From positions 32,548,501-32,612,500 of the forward strand of contig NC_134368.1 of the NCBI RefSeq assembly GCF_035582795.1: a stretch of 64,000 nt of DNA. Direction: 5' to 3'. Source of the DNA: Mycteria americana (taxonomy: Eukaryota; Chordata; Aves; Ciconiiformes; Ciconiidae). A program made the translations under genes and the position numbers. Shown piece by piece: positions 63,901 through 64,000 of this stretch. The notes under the pieces are model-generated. The model saw nothing but the letters and a program-made list of their open reading frames with translations, searched no databases and was not told the origin of the DNA. Each line of letters begins with the position of its first letter. The stretch's first letter is position 1.

Positions 63901-64000
63901 TTTTATTCCATCTCCTTTTTTAGTGATCTTGGTTTTGTATCTCCTGGTATGCTATCTTTTATCCTTAGAAGAGTAGTCCTCCAGCTTCCTTTCCAAGTTT
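60974..64000. other. AT-rich non-coding DNA to window end
   Basis: No supported gene. Long T- and A-rich stretches, a palindrome cluster at 62,999-63,033, and an acceptor-like TTTCTTCTTCTTTAG at 63,245 followed by a short frame (LQEISKILDTVMENSI) ending in TGA. Nothing here can be tied to a gene. Confidence 0.55.
62999..63033. repeat. 18-bp perfect palindrome with adjacent repeat copy
   Basis: TGTGGCTAATTAGCCACA (62,999-63,016) is a perfect palindrome containing a TAATTA homeodomain core. The word ATTGTGGCTAATTAGC occurs again at 63,018-63,033, and a third partial ATTGTGGCTA lies just upstream near 62,983. Confidence 0.9.

Overview
This window looks like nuclear DNA from a bird. The strongest evidence is three fragments of CR1 non-LTR retrotransposons, including a 1.4 kb copy whose decayed reverse transcriptase can still be read on the minus strand. 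There is also a long sequence matching a common avian endogenous-retrovirus LTR type, as far as can be judged from memory, and a short tRNA-head/CR1-tail SINE-like insert. Composition is AT-rich with two sharp CpG islands. There are no operons, Shine-Dalgarno sites or long intact reading frames. Species cannot be fixed from the sequence. A SINE with a CR1 tail would fit a passerine, but that is inference.

Layout. 1-575 is a dense CpG island, almost certainly a promoter or 5' exon region; the window starts inside it. About 38 kb of AT-rich DNA follows (576-38,990), probably intronic or intergenic. It holds a CR1 3' end (13,035-13,283), a CR1 reverse-transcriptase copy with a nested SINE-like element (23,742-25,175), a possible ancient amniote repeat (about 4,336-4,470), a decayed ORF of unknown origin (about 15,030-15,560), local tandem duplications and a few weak exon candidates. 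A second CpG island at 38,990-39,260 marks another likely promoter. Two kilobases downstream is the best exon candidate in the window: 75 nt at 41,226-41,300, symmetric in phase, purine-rich, and coding for a highly basic peptide.

39,261-64,000 is again mostly AT-rich non-coding DNA. It contains possible retroelement coding remnants on the minus strand (an RNase H-like segment near 45,320-45,540 and a transmembrane-like ORF near 46,031-46,231), a MIR-like SINE (55,622-55,750), an avian ERV/LTR-like segment (about 57,430-58,518), a third CR1 fragment (59,085-59,760), a GC-richer unidentified stretch (59,940-60,830), and several perfect tandem duplications and palindromes.

No complete protein-coding gene can be named. 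The likeliest picture is one or two transcription units starting at the CpG islands, with coding exons mostly outside the window. The most unusual observations are the nested tRNA-half/CR1-tail insertion, which has a 5-bp target duplication and interrupts the CR1 frame cleanly, and the 75-nt basic exon candidate.
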